Source: Bacteroidetes bacterium CG2_30_33_31
GTDB taxonomy: Bacteria; Bacteroidota; Bacteroidia; Bacteroidales; UBA1556
Assembly: GCA_001872625.1 (NCBI GenBank)
Contig: MNXP01000066.1
Span: 1 to 32,325, forward strand
Reading direction: 5' to 3'
DNA: 32,325 bases
The stretch's first letter is position 1; each line of letters starts with the position of its first letter. The position numbers were made by a program, and so were the translations under genes. This document shows, in pieces, positions 17,059 through 25,982 of the stretch. The notes beneath the pieces were generated by a model. It was not told where the DNA came from and made no database searches. It saw only the letters and a program-made list of their open reading frames with translations.

Positions 17059-18933
17059 TTATTCATTATAAAAATTATCCCCCGGAAAAGCATCTGGAGT
17101 AAGCTTAGTGTCGAGCTTTACACTCCTGATTTCTTTTTTGTCAAATTGCATTTTGTAAGTTGTATTTCCATCTTTCCAAATGGAGGCTTTTTCATTAAAA
17201 TTTTCTACACTTCCATCTTTGAACTCAACAGTAAAATGTATTGGAACTGGGAAACCTCCTTTATTTCTAACTGAAAAGAGTTTTGAATTTTGCACTTCTA
17301 TGGCCAAATCGGCATAACCTAAATCGAAAAACCAAGGTTTCCAAAACCAAGCTAAATCTTCTCCTGCAATTTCATTAAAAGTAAAAAAGAAATCAAAAGG
17401 TGTTGGATGTTTGCCGTTCCATCTTAAAGAAAATGCCTGTAAACAATTGTTAAATTTATCATTGCCAAGATATTGGTCGAGCATATAAAATGCTACCGAA
17501 GAGCGATTATATGCATGAAAACGATAGGCTTGCCCAGCATTTGTTGAAGAAATCATAAGAGGAATTTCGCTGCTGCTTCCAGCAAGATTATTATATGATT
17601 TTATGATATTCGAAAACAAAATGAAATTTGTATCGTCGGTATATTTGGCAACAAATTTTTGCGGAATATAAGTTATAAGACCTTCGTCCATCCAAGCGTA
17701 TTTTTGCTCATTGAGGCCAGTGTAGAATGGAAAATATGAATGGCCAATTTCATGGGAAGTAACATATAATGTTCCAGTCAATTCCTTAGAATCGCCGTCA
17801 TTTACCATACCTGGAAATTCCATTCCCCCACTTCCGTTAAATATTGTTATTTGTGGAAATGGATACGCAATTGCTGGAGTTTTATTGGAAAAAAAATCGA
17901 TAGTATTTTGAGCTATTTTTGCTACCTTAGGAAAATCAGGCGATGTTGATTTATAAACGGTATTTATCCAAATTCTTTTGTTGCCTACTGCAATTGAAGT
18001 GGCATCCCACAAATAAGTGTCGCTTGCTGCAAAGGCAAAATCGGTGAGATTTTCTGCTTTAAACTTCCAAATATGGCTTGTATTTTTATTCATAAAATTA
18101 TTCTCTTTTCTATCATCTGCATTAATTACGTGGATAATCTCGTCTGAAGATTGAGCTTTTTCAATTCGCTTTTGAATGTTTTTCGTGAATAATTCATCGG
18201 TATTTTGTAGCAGTCCCGAAGACCATAGAATAAAATTTTCTGGCGCTGTAATCTCAACATCAAAGCTGCCAAAATTATTATAAAATTCGCAATTTCCTAC
18301 ATATGGAATTGTATTCCAGCTATAAATATCATCATAAACTGCAACTTTTGGATACCAATAAGCAACCATAAAATTGGTTTTGTTATAAGTTCCCATTCTA
18401 ATATTTCTTAAGGCTGGCAGTTTAAAACTCCATTGAATTTCTATGGTGTTAGTAGATTTCGGATTTATTTTATTTTTCAGATTAACTCCCATAATACTTG
18501 CATTATGAAAAACAGCAGTAGAGCCTAAATCTATTGAAATATTATTTATCTTGAGAGAGGAAATATTTACACCATCTGTAATATCCTCAGGACCAATATC
18601 CCAATCGCGAGCTGTACCTTTTTTGTAAATATCCTGATAAAGATTTATGAAAAGAACTTTCAGAGAATCATTGCTTTTGTTGAAATAGCTTATTATTTCT
18701 TTACCCTTGATTGCTCTTTCTTCTGGAATAATTTCGGCTTTTATACTGTAATCAGCTCTATTTTGCCAATAATTTATACCAGGTTTACCACTCATATCGC
18801 GTGTTTTGTTTTGATAGGATTTTTTAAGTTCCTTGGTCATAAAAAGTTCGGCAGTAGATTGAGAATAACCCCTAAAAATGAAGAGGATTAAAACCAATGT
18901 TGAAATAATGTAATACTTTAATTTCATAGTCAT
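17059..18933 (-). CDS. Secreted M1 family metallopeptidase
   Basis: Zinc aminopeptidase-like protein of 624 residues. The first 25 residues form a signal peptide (LKYYIISTLVLILFIFRGYSQ), so it should act in the periplasm or at the outer membrane. The zinc motif is HEIGH (394-398) followed after exactly 18 residues by Glu417 in WMDEGL, giving HExxH-x18-E. The substrate-binding motif is GGMEFPG where classical M1 enzymes have GxMEN. No T9SS domain is present at the C-terminus (DAFPGDNFYNE). Peptide digestion is the likely role; the preferred residue is unknown. An ATG two codons inside the start (MKLKYY) is an equally good initiation site. A TACTTTTG box lies 18 bp upstream. Confidence 0.92.
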   Translation of the reverse strand: MTMKLKYYIISTLVLILFIFRGYSQSTAELFMTKELKKSYQNKTRDMSGKPGINYWQNRADYSIKAEIIPEERAIKGKEIISYFNKSNDSLKVLFINLYQDIYKKGTARDWDIGPEDITDGVNISSLKINNISIDLGSTAVFHNASIMGVNLKNKINPKSTNTIEIQWSFKLPALRNIRMGTYNKTNFMVAYWYPKVAVYDDIYSWNTIPYVGNCEFYNNFGSFDVEITAPENFILWSSGLLQNTDELFTKNIQKRIEKAQSSDEIIHVINADDRKENNFMNKNTSHIWKFKAENLTDFAFAASDTYLWDATSIAVGNKRIWINTVYKSTSPDFPKVAKIAQNTIDFFSNKTPAIAYPFPQITIFNGSGGMEFPGMVNDGDSKELTGTLYVTSHEIGHSYFPFYTGLNEQKYAWMDEGLITYIPQKFVAKYTDDTNFILFSNIIKSYNNLAGSSSEIPLMISSTNAGQAYRFHAYNRSSVAFYMLDQYLGNDKFNNCLQAFSLRWNGKHPTPFDFFFTFNEIAGEDLAWFWKPWFFDLGYADLAIEVQNSKLFSVRNKGGFPVPIHFTVEFKDGSVENFNEKASIWKDGNTTYKMQFDKKEIRSVKLDTKLTPDAFPGDNFYNE

Positions 18934-18950
18934 AAGTGTTATAAAAAATT

Positions 18951-18958
18951 CAAAAGTA
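18951..18958 (-). promoter_or_regulatory. Candidate -7 box of the M1 peptidase gene
   Basis: TACTTTTG on the minus strand, 17 bp before the peptidase ATG; an exact TAnnTTTG. No TTTG is seen 17 nt upstream. It faces an identical octamer for aat on the other strand. Confidence 0.45.
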
Positions 18959-19073
18959 GAAAAAAATTGCCTATTTTGAATAATTAAATCTTTTCAATAT
19001 TCTTAGAAACTTTTTGATTTAGATAAAATGCACGATGAAAAAAAATCAAAAAATCAAGAGACAAAATTCTACC

Positions 19074-19081
19074 TACTTTTG
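19074..19081 (+). promoter_or_regulatory. Candidate -7 box of aat
   Basis: TACTTTTG ends only 4 bp before the aat ATG at 19086. If it works as a -7 box, transcription starts at or next to the ATG, giving a leaderless message. No clear -33 element is visible. Confidence 0.35.
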
Positions 19082-19085
19082 CTAA

Positions 19086-19766
19086 ATGATTTTTGACCTT
19101 GACTCGGATATAACTTTTCCTCCAGCAGTATATGCCGAAGCTGATGGATTATTGGCAATTGGTGGAGATTTAAGTGTTGAAAGATTGTTAAATGCTTATT
19201 CATCAGGCATTTTCCCTTGGTTCAATCAGAAAGACCCAATACTTTGGTGGTCTCCTAATCCACGCCCAATTATAATACCAGGTAAAATGCGAATGACAAA
19301 AAGCCTCGCTAAATTAATAAAAAGTAATGTTTTTAGTTTAAGCATCGACAAATCTTTTGAAGCAGTTATTGAGGCATGTGCAAAAACTTTAAGAGAAGGT
19401 AAGGCAGGAACTTGGATTACCACAGAAATGAAAAATGCTTATGTTTCTTTGCATAAAATGGGTTTCTGCCATAGCGTGGAAGCTTGGAAAGATGGAAAAC
19501 TTGTAGGTGGACTTTATGGTGTCGCATTGGGCAAAGCTTTCTTTGGCGAGTCTATGTTCCATAGCGAAAGCAATGCCTCCAAAGTAGCTTTTTATCATCT
19601 TTCGGAGTTTTTAGCAATAAATGACTTCCATTTTATTGATGGACAGGTTTCTAATCCACATCTAATTTCTTTAGGTGCAATAGAAATCGACAGAGAAGAT
19701 TTCCTAAGGAGATTGCAGAAAGCTTTAAAATTCACAACCGACAACAAAATATGGAAAGATAATTAG
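19086..19766 (+). CDS. aat: Leucyl/phenylalanyl-tRNA-protein transferase
   Basis: Adds Leu or Phe from aminoacyl-tRNA to proteins with N-terminal Arg or Lys, marking them for ClpS-ClpAP under the N-end rule. The 226-residue protein shows the family landmarks: FPPAVYAEADGLLAIGGDLS, GIFPWFNQKDPILWWSPNPR, TWITTEM, SVEAWKDGKLVGGLYGVALG, FFGESMFHSESNASKVA and FIDGQVSNPHLISLGA (IDxQ carries the catalytic Asp of E. coli Aat). The ATG at 19086 fits the family start, MIxxLD. It is divergent from the M1 peptidase gene, with a very short or absent leader. Confidence 0.95.
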   Translation: MIFDLDSDITFPPAVYAEADGLLAIGGDLSVERLLNAYSSGIFPWFNQKDPILWWSPNPRPIIIPGKMRMTKSLAKLIKSNVFSLSIDKSFEAVIEACAKTLREGKAGTWITTEMKNAYVSLHKMGFCHSVEAWKDGKLVGGLYGVALGKAFFGESMFHSESNASKVAFYHLSEFLAINDFHFIDGQVSNPHLISLGAIEIDREDFLRRLQKALKFTTDNKIWKDN

Positions 19767-19834
19767 TGATAGCTATAAAATAATGATAGAACAAATTTTT
19801 TGAAAGAAGCTAAATAGTTTTTTTATAAAAAATG

Positions 19835-19842
19835 TAGTTTTG
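19835..19842 (+). promoter_or_regulatory. Candidate -7 box of the epimerase gene
   Basis: TAGTTTTG matches TAnnTTTG, 48 bp before the ATG at 19891. No TTG sits at the expected -33 distance, so support is weak. Confidence 0.3.
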
Positions 19843-19890
19843 CAATATCAATAAATTCAGTATTTATTTAAAATAATTTAATACAATATA

Positions 19891-20292
19891 ATGAAAATCA
19901 ATAATATAGAACATATTGGCATAGCTGTAGAAAACCTTGAAGCGAGTATAGAATATTATGAGAAAGTTCTTGGACTTGAATGTTATTCTACCGAAGTGAT
20001 TGCCGACCAAAAGGTGAAAACAGCATTTTTTAAGCTTGGCAACACAAAAATTGAACTTCTTGAAAGTACCGATTCTGAAAGTTCTATAGCAAAATTTATA
20101 GAAAAAAAAGGTGCGGGCTTGCATCACATTGCTTTTGCTGTTACTGATGTTGATAAATCTCTCGAAGAGGCAGCTGCTAAAGGAATTAAACTTATTGATG
20201 AGCACTCGCGCAAAGGTGCCGAGGGACTTAAGATTGGTTTTCTCCATCCAAAATCTACCGGTGGTGTTCTCACAGAATTTTGCGGTAAATAA
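19891..20292 (+). CDS. mce: Methylmalonyl-CoA epimerase
   Basis: Interconverts the (R) and (S) forms of methylmalonyl-CoA, linking propionyl-CoA metabolism to the B12-dependent mutase and succinyl-CoA. The 133-residue protein is a vicinal-oxygen-chelate fold: first half NNIEHIGIAVENLEASIEYY, second half GAGLHHIAFAVTDVDKSLEE. Likely metal ligands are His8, His79 and Glu129, with a Gln in ADQKVKTAFF supplying the fourth position. The end HPKSTGGVLTEFC is the family's usual closing motif. The mutase and carboxylase are not in the window. Converges with tex. Confidence 0.93.
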   Translation: MKINNIEHIGIAVENLEASIEYYEKVLGLECYSTEVIADQKVKTAFFKLGNTKIELLESTDSESSIAKFIEKKGAGLHHIAFAVTDVDKSLEEAAAKGIKLIDEHSRKGAEGLKIGFLHPKSTGGVLTEFCGK

Positions 20293-20350
20293 ACTTAGCT
20301 TTTTTTACAGGGAGAAATATCTAAGAATCTTATTATTCTTAAAAGAAAAA

Positions 20351-22465
20351 TTATTTCAATAGTTTCAAATTAATGCGTTTTTGTAGAATTTCAAGCTTTA
20401 TAACCTCCACTTCTACATATTGATTTAAATGCACAATATCTTGAGGGTCAGAAACAAAACTATCACTAAGTTGGGAAATATGAATCAACCCATCTTGGTG
20501 AATTCCCAAATCAACGAATGCTCCAAAACCTGTAATATTAGTAATTATCCCTGGCAATTTCATGCCAATTTCTAAATCATTTATCGACCGTGCAATCTTA
20601 CTAAACTCGAAATTAGCCACTTTTTTTCGTGGGTCTCTATTGGGTTTTTTCAGCTCAGCGATAATATCTTTGATGGTGAAATCTCCAAATTTATTGTTCA
20701 CATATTCTTCTATATTTAATTTATCTAAGAGCTCATTATTCCTAATAATTTCTGATATAGAAACACCAGAATTTTTGGCCATCTTAGCAACCATTGAATA
20801 GGCTTCGGGATGCACAGAAGTGTCGTCGAGAGGATTTTTAGCATTTCTAATTTTAATAAAACCTGCAGCTTGTTCAAAGGCTTTTGCCCCAAGACGTGGG
20901 ACGTGCATTAGCTCTTGGCGATTATTGAAATTGCCATTTTCCTTTCTGTAATTTACAATGTTTTCAGCGATTGAAGAGCTCAGCCCAGAAACATACTGAA
21001 GAAGTTCTTTGCTGGCGGTATTAATATCTACGCCAACACGATTCACACAGGAAATCACCACATCATCGAGACTTTGCTTCAAAGCTTTTTGATCTACATC
21101 GTGCTGATATTGACCAACGCCAATAGATTTTGGGTCAATCTTAACCAACTCAGCCAAAGGGTCTGCAAGTCGTCGACCAATTGACACAGCGCCTCTCACA
21201 GTTATGTCATATTCTGGAAACTCCTGCCTTGCAATGTTTGAAGCCGAATAAACTGATGCGCCATTTTCGTTTACCATCATAGCAATTACATCTGAATTAA
21301 ATCTTATTCGTTTGATAAAATCTTCGGTCTCTCGACCTGCTGTCCCGTTGCCAATGGCAATAGCTTCAGTTTTAAATTGTTGTACCAAGCTGGAAATTTT
21401 TTTCATGGCGTAAGCTGTTTCCTTCTGTGGTGGATGCGGATAAATTGTTTCGTTGTGTAGTAGATTTCCATTTTCGTCGAGACATACAAGTTTGCATCCC
21501 GATCGAAACCCCGGGTCTATAGCCAATATTCTTTTATTTGGCAATGGTGGCAACATTAAAAGTTGCTCCAAATTTTTCCCAAAAACTTCTATGGCTTTTT
21601 TATCAGCCTTTTCTTTCAATTCATTTCGTAGCTCATTTTCTAAAGATGAAGAAAGCAATCTTTTATATGAATCATCAATGAATTTGCTCATTAATTCTCG
21701 AGTTTTAGAATCGGGCTTTATAAAATATCTCTCCAAAAAATCCAGAGCAATTTTTTTTTCAGGTTGAAATGAAACTCTTAAAATTCCTTCTTTTTCGCCA
21801 CGCAAAACAGCTAAAATCTTATGTGATGTAGCTTTAGATATTGATTCTTCGCGTTGGTAATAATTTTTATAAGTCTCCTGTTCATCTTTTGCTGTGCTAA
21901 TTTTTTTGGATTTCATAAAAGCATGCGATTGAAAAATCAAACGCAACTTTTTCCTAACCACCACATTTTCATTTATCCATTCTGCAACAATATATCCAGC
22001 ACCATCGATTGCATCATCCACATTATCAGCTTTATCTTTTCCAACAAATCTCTCGGCGATATTTCTAATTTCTGAATTATTTTGAGCCATAATAATTTTT
22101 GCCAGTGGCTCCAAACCTTTTTTTCTTGCAATTGTGGCTTTAGTATTTCGTTGAGGTTTAAAAGGTAAATAAATATCTTCGATTTCAGAAATACTGTTGC
22201 AGTCAATTAGTTTATTTTTTATTTCGTCAGTCAAAAAACCATGTGAATCAATAGATTCAATTATAAAATCACGTCTTTTGTCTAACTCTTTAATAAGGTT
22301 GTAAGCATCTCTTATGGCCGAAATTTGTACTTCATCAAGATTGTTGGTGGCTTCTTTTCGATAACGCGCAATAAAAGGAATAGTGGCTCCATCATCAAGC
22401 AAATGCACTGTATTTTCGATACTCTGAATATTGAATGTCAGCGATTTAGATAGTCTTTGTATCAT
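20351..22465 (-). CDS. tex: Tex-family RNA-binding transcription accessory protein
   Basis: A 704-residue Tex homologue, a Spt6-like nucleic-acid-binding protein. Order of domains: N-terminal helical region with IPFIARYRKEATNNLDE (about 30-46); YqgF/RNase H-like domain starting RILAIDPGFRSG (about 312); helix-hairpin-helix domain with VGVDINTASKELLQYVSG and FNNRQELMHVPRLGAKAFEQ (about 470-545); C-terminal S1 domain (about 630-704) with GMKLPGIITNITGFGAFVDLG and DGLIHISQLS. The molecular role of Tex is not firmly defined; tolerance to toxins and effects on transcription are reported in other bacteria. Complete, single copy here, between convergent mce and the upstream rsmD operon. Confidence 0.95.
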   Translation of the reverse strand: MIQRLSKSLTFNIQSIENTVHLLDDGATIPFIARYRKEATNNLDEVQISAIRDAYNLIKELDKRRDFIIESIDSHGFLTDEIKNKLIDCNSISEIEDIYLPFKPQRNTKATIARKKGLEPLAKIIMAQNNSEIRNIAERFVGKDKADNVDDAIDGAGYIVAEWINENVVVRKKLRLIFQSHAFMKSKKISTAKDEQETYKNYYQREESISKATSHKILAVLRGEKEGILRVSFQPEKKIALDFLERYFIKPDSKTRELMSKFIDDSYKRLLSSSLENELRNELKEKADKKAIEVFGKNLEQLLMLPPLPNKRILAIDPGFRSGCKLVCLDENGNLLHNETIYPHPPQKETAYAMKKISSLVQQFKTEAIAIGNGTAGRETEDFIKRIRFNSDVIAMMVNENGASVYSASNIARQEFPEYDITVRGAVSIGRRLADPLAELVKIDPKSIGVGQYQHDVDQKALKQSLDDVVISCVNRVGVDINTASKELLQYVSGLSSSIAENIVNYRKENGNFNNRQELMHVPRLGAKAFEQAAGFIKIRNAKNPLDDTSVHPEAYSMVAKMAKNSGVSISEIIRNNELLDKLNIEEYVNNKFGDFTIKDIIAELKKPNRDPRKKVANFEFSKIARSINDLEIGMKLPGIITNITGFGAFVDLGIHQDGLIHISQLSDSFVSDPQDIVHLNQYVEVEVIKLEILQKRINLKLLK

Positions 22466-22556
22466 AAATTTTAATTGACAATTTTTTGAAATATTATTTG
22501 TTTTTATAAATCTAAGAATTTGATGAAACTCTAAAAATTATAAGAAAAAGAAATTT

Positions 22557-23093
22557 TTAGGTTTTAATCTGAAAGAAGCTAAAATGCACTTTGCTATATC
22601 TCCTGGATTCCATAAAATAGTGGTGATGAGCAAAGTTTGTGTTTGCTGAGTGCTCCACAATCAGAATTCCTTCTTCATTTAAAAGTTCATTTCTAAAAAT
22701 ATAATCTGGAATTTCTTCAATATTCTCGAGAGAATATGGTGGGTCGGCAAAAATTAAATCGGATTTTGATTTATAAGTATTCAAAAATGAAAATACATTT
22801 GCCTGAACAACTTTTATATTTGCTTTCAATAATTCCGAGGCTTCTTTTATAAATTTTACGCATTTGAAATCTATTTCCACAGAAGTAACTGAGATGCATC
22901 CGCGTGAAGCCAGCTCATAACTAATATTGCCAGTGCCAGCAAATAAATCGAGTGCAACAGTTTCTTCAAAATTAATTCTGTTGTTTAAAATATTGAAAAG
23001 TGATTCCTTTGCTTTGTCGGTGGTTGGGCGCACTGGAAGGTCGTAAGGTGGATTGATTTTTCTACCCCCTAAATTGCCGCTTACTATTCTCAT
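22557..23093 (-). CDS. rsmD: 16S rRNA (guanine966-N2)-methyltransferase
   Basis: SAM-dependent methyltransferase acting on G966 (E. coli numbering) of 16S rRNA. The 178-residue protein opens with MRIVSGNLGGRKI, has the SAM-binding motif DLFAGTGN (49-56), the acidic VEID after the next strand, and the N-methyltransferase motif DPPY (117-120). RPTTDKAKESLFNIL (22-36) is characteristic of RsmD. The ATG overlaps the stop codon of the DUF3822 gene by ATGA, pointing to translational coupling. Confidence 0.95.
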   Translation of the reverse strand: MRIVSGNLGGRKINPPYDLPVRPTTDKAKESLFNILNNRINFEETVALDLFAGTGNISYELASRGCISVTSVEIDFKCVKFIKEASELLKANIKVVQANVFSFLNTYKSKSDLIFADPPYSLENIEEIPDYIFRNELLNEEGILIVEHSANTNFAHHHYFMESRRYSKVHFSFFQIKT

Positions 23094-23884
23094 CTTTGCA
23101 AAAAATTAATTATATGTTGCATCGAAACAAATTCAAAAGCAATATTATCGAATTTAAGCAATTGAATATTAGCAATATACTTTTCTAAGAGCAATTGCAA
23201 GGGCGAGTTTTCAACTATATTGCCAGACAAAAAAAGCTTAAGTTTTTTAGAATCTAAAGCATGATGATTTATAATGCCAAGGCTGAAAAATCCAAAGTCG
23301 TTTCGACCAGAAAAATCGTACTTATTCAAAAGGAGCAATTTATTGTTTTTGAAAATTGCAGCCAGAAAATAATCTTTTCTTATGTCCAGAAAAACTTCCT
23401 CATCAGCTTTGTTTTTAGCTTCCATATTGGAATAAAATATTTCGGAATAATGTAATGATTTTGCCTCAGGCCAAATTTGGTTAAGCAATTCAATTGTATG
23501 ATTTTCAACAGCATAAATAAAGTCTAAATTTACATTTTTTGATATAAAAGTAATTAGATTATTTTTGCCAAAAAAGGTTTTAGATATGAGTTCCTTTTCT
23601 TTTTCGCTTGCCAAGTCAGGTGGCAAAACAGAAAAATATTTATTGTCGAAAATGAGAGTTACTTCCTTAAAATCTTTCTTGTGAAATTGACTTGAAGAAA
23701 TGATTTCTGCTAATTTTTTATTTTCAGTATTGAATAACTCGAATGCAATAGGCTGGCTATTTCTGAGTGCTAAAAAAGAAAGTACGTCATCTGCAACAAT
23801 GACGGACAAGGAAATTTCTTTAAATTCTACTTTAGCTAAATCTTCGGTGCTGAAGTTTGATGCAGGTTTTACTGAATTAGCCAT
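23090..23884 (-). CDS. DUF3822 family protein
   Basis: A 264-residue protein I assign to DUF3822, a Bacteroidota family often found beside rsmD. The C-terminal half (about 160-240) has an acidic strand EEVFLDIRKDYFLAAIFKNN, then KLLLLNKYDFSGRNDFGFFS and, after a helix, KLKLFLSGNI. This strand-turn-strand with LSG resembles the phosphate-binding part of actin-like ATPases such as PilM; that is inference, and the glycine-rich ATP motifs are weak. No signal peptide or membrane segment. It overlaps rsmD by 4 bp and follows a pilin-like membrane protein gene by 8 bp, so the three are clearly one operon. Confidence 0.8.
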   Translation of the reverse strand: MANSVKPASNFSTEDLAKVEFKEISLSVIVADDVLSFLALRNSQPIAFELFNTENKKLAEIISSSQFHKKDFKEVTLIFDNKYFSVLPPDLASEKEKELISKTFFGKNNLITFISKNVNLDFIYAVENHTIELLNQIWPEAKSLHYSEIFYSNMEAKNKADEEVFLDIRKDYFLAAIFKNNKLLLLNKYDFSGRNDFGFFSLGIINHHALDSKKLKLFLSGNIVENSPLQLLLEKYIANIQLLKFDNIAFEFVSMQHIINFLQR

Positions 23885-23892
23885 AGATTAGA

Positions 23893-24519
23893 TTATTGCC
23901 AATTGCCATCGGTTGTAGGCTCTTCCATAGAACCTAATCTGAGGCCAGGAAATTTTTCTGCATTTTTCATTTGAATTAACTGATTGTCAAGTAATTCCTT
24001 CTGTTCGATATCTTTAAGATAATCTGCCATCAAACAAGTAACTTCAAAGACAGAAACCTTAAAATTGCCTCTATCAACAAAACCGCTGTTTAATTCAAAC
24101 TTTACTTTTCCATCAGTAAATGGGACGATATCAATGGTTTCAATATTAAAATTTTTGACTCCTTTCAAAAGAGTATCCCTGACAGATATAAAAGAGGTAT
24201 CTCTTGAAATTAATTTTAATGCCAGGGCGCGTTCTTCACTTAAAGTGTCGTTTGTACCAACTTTTAAAACTACTGGCATTTTGCCATAAAGGTAAAAATT
24301 CTTTAATGAATCGAAAGTCCCTGCATAATTACCGTATTTGTTTTTGAATTCAATCTGTAATTCCTTAATATTAAGCAATTTATTTATGATAACTTTTTGG
24401 CGTCTATCAATAGTAGTTTGATATTTTACTGGTTCCATGACTGATGCATAGACCATATATCCCAAGAAAACAACTGCAATTAGCAGCAATAACTGAATAA
24501 TAAGTCTTTTCCCTTTCAT
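23893..24519 (-). CDS. Single-pass, pilin-like membrane protein
   Basis: No named family recognised. The 208-residue protein has one N-terminal hydrophobic segment (7-27, IIQLLLLIAVVFLGYMVYAS) after the positive start MKGKR, then a helix with KVIINKLLNIKELQIEFKNK and YGNYAGTFDSLKNFYLYGKMP. A hydrophobic N-terminal helix running into a repeat-of-heptads helix and a Tyr-Gly-x-Tyr turn recalls pseudopilins, although no prepilin peptidase site (G|FxxxE) is seen. The rest is strand-rich with an acidic C-terminus (GSMEEPTTDGNWQ), predicted outside the cytoplasm. It precedes DUF3822 by 8 bp. A possible -7 box, TATTTTTG, lies at 24605-24612 on the minus strand. Confidence 0.75.
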   Translation of the reverse strand: MKGKRLIIQLLLLIAVVFLGYMVYASVMEPVKYQTTIDRRQKVIINKLLNIKELQIEFKNKYGNYAGTFDSLKNFYLYGKMPVVLKVGTNDTLSEERALALKLISRDTSFISVRDTLLKGVKNFNIETIDIVPFTDGKVKFELNSGFVDRGNFKVSVFEVTCLMADYLKDIEQKELLDNQLIQMKNAEKFPGLRLGSMEEPTTDGNWQ

Positions 24520-24670
24520 AATAAAAAAATATTATTTTGATAAATGTGAATTAAATAAGTAATGCTATTCTTAAAAAATTGTTTGATAAAAAAATTGTCT
24601 TTTGCAAAAATATAATATTAAACAAAACAATTAAATTAATTTTTATATTAATTCTTAAGTTGCATTAAAA

Positions 24671-25723
24671 CTAAGATTTTGAATATTTTTTAAAATTTCT
24701 TTTTAGCCATAATGGCAATACAATAGCACCAAATATCAAGTAAGAATAATAGCTTATAAGTCGCCAAACAAGAGCTATTTCGTTGCCAAAGTTACCCATC
24801 CACTGCCCTAAAAATTTTGGTAAAATATATTCGGCAATTCCACTTCCTCCAGGTGTAGGACTTATAAGAAGAATTACCCACATAATTAACTGCCTGGAAT
24901 ATATAAGTAATTGATCTCCACCTCCTACAAATGCCATTATTAGAAAATTGACCACTAAAAATCGCGCTGTCCAAGAAATAAATGTAGCTCCAATAGCTTT
25001 TATCCAGAAACCTTTAGATTTTCCTTTTATTTCTGAGGAAGTAATCACCACATCTTCGCCTACTTTTATGGCTTTCTTCTGCCATCGAATTAATAATTTT
25101 GTACTAAATAAGCCTATGATAACTCTTTTGAAGGCTTCTGGCTTGACAAATATTGCAAATGCTATTAATGATGTTAAAAATAAAATAAAAATATAACCAA
25201 TTAGAAATATTGATTTTGTGGACATCATGCCCAAATTAAAAATTGAAAAATCGCTAATAATAAAAAGTTTCTGGCTTGTAATAAATAAATATAATATTGG
25301 CACCATAACAATGTAAAATAATTCATCGAGAAGAGCTGTAAGCATTACAATTGCTGTTGATTTGCCCAAGGAATTTACTTCTTTCGAAACTATATACACT
25401 GCCACGGCACTACCTCCAACCACTGAAGGCGTTAGTGCTGAGGCGAATTCCCACAAAAGAATTACTTGTAAACTGTTGCGCCAAAGAATTTTATTTTCCA
25501 ACAATACGCGCAGTCGGTAAATATAGGCAAGGTCTCTGATTCCCATTAATATTATTGCAATAAGTAAGTTGAAAGTAGCTACATATCCCCAATTTAAATT
25601 GGCGTATTTCTGTATTTCAAAATCCCTAAATAACAAAATAATACTTACTATTAAGCCAATTATAACGGCGATTAATATCCTTCGCGCTGAAAAAAACTTA
25701 GCTATTTTCTTCGACTTTTTCAA
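24671..25723 (-). CDS. Flippase-like integral membrane protein (UPF0104/LPG synthase TM family)
   Basis: A 350-residue polytopic membrane protein with about eight hydrophobic segments and no soluble catalytic domain. Features of the lysylphosphatidylglycerol-synthase transmembrane family (related to AglD/MprF flippase halves) are LWEFASALTPSVVGGSAVAVYIV (about 90-112) and, near the C-terminus, ISPTPGGSGIAEYILP. The family is linked to lipid or glycolipid transport across the inner membrane; the substrate here is unknown. It is divergent from hsp20, and the 271 bp between them hold several palindromes that could act on either gene. Confidence 0.85.
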   Translation of the reverse strand: MKKSKKIAKFFSARRILIAVIIGLIVSIILLFRDFEIQKYANLNWGYVATFNLLIAIILMGIRDLAYIYRLRVLLENKILWRNSLQVILLWEFASALTPSVVGGSAVAVYIVSKEVNSLGKSTAIVMLTALLDELFYIVMVPILYLFITSQKLFIISDFSIFNLGMMSTKSIFLIGYIFILFLTSLIAFAIFVKPEAFKRVIIGLFSTKLLIRWQKKAIKVGEDVVITSSEIKGKSKGFWIKAIGATFISWTARFLVVNFLIMAFVGGGDQLLIYSRQLIMWVILLISPTPGGSGIAEYILPKFLGQWMGNFGNEIALVWRLISYYSYLIFGAIVLPLWLKRNFKKYSKS

Positions 25724-25827
25724 ATGTGTTTGTTGTTCTACTGATAATTTTCAAAATTGATAAAAAAATGAATGAGAAACACAAAATTAAATTTTCGCAT
25801 AGAAATAATTTCAATCAATTAGTAATC

Positions 25828-25873
25828 GCGCCATAATGGCGTATTGAAAAAAAATAAAATGCCATAATGGCGC
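25828..25873. promoter_or_regulatory. Paired GCCATAATGGCG palindromes upstream of hsp20
   Basis: The 12-mer GCCATAATGGCG occurs at 25830-25841 and again at 25861-25872, 31 bp apart start to start (about three helical turns). Each is an inverted repeat around a central A (GCCAT-A-ATGGC). Half-site copies follow: ATGGCAT at 25905-25911 and GCGCCA at 25925-25930. The arrangement suggests cooperative binding of a dimeric regulator to the same DNA face, serving hsp20, the divergent membrane-protein gene or both. Confidence 0.65.
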
Positions 25874-25932
25874 TTTTATATCAAAAACAGATATCAAAAA
25901 ACTAATGGCATTTATTTTGAAAATGCGCCACC

Positions 25933-25945
25933 GAACAATTTGTTC
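25933..25945. promoter_or_regulatory. GAACAATTTGTTC palindrome overlapping the hsp20 -33 region
   Basis: A perfect 6-bp inverted repeat around one T. Its TTTG (25939-25942) is followed by 17 nt and then TAATTTTTG (25960-25968), a -7-like box with one extra base. A protein bound to the palindrome would therefore cover the -33 element of the likely hsp20 promoter. Confidence 0.5.
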
Positions 25946-25982
25946 AATGGATTTTTAAATAATTTTTGTTTAATTTAAATAT

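Noticed and set aside
20322..20341. Inverted repeat TAAGAAT/ATTCTTA between mce and tex
   Set aside because: Seven A-T rich pairs with no T-run in either direction; too weak to call a terminator.
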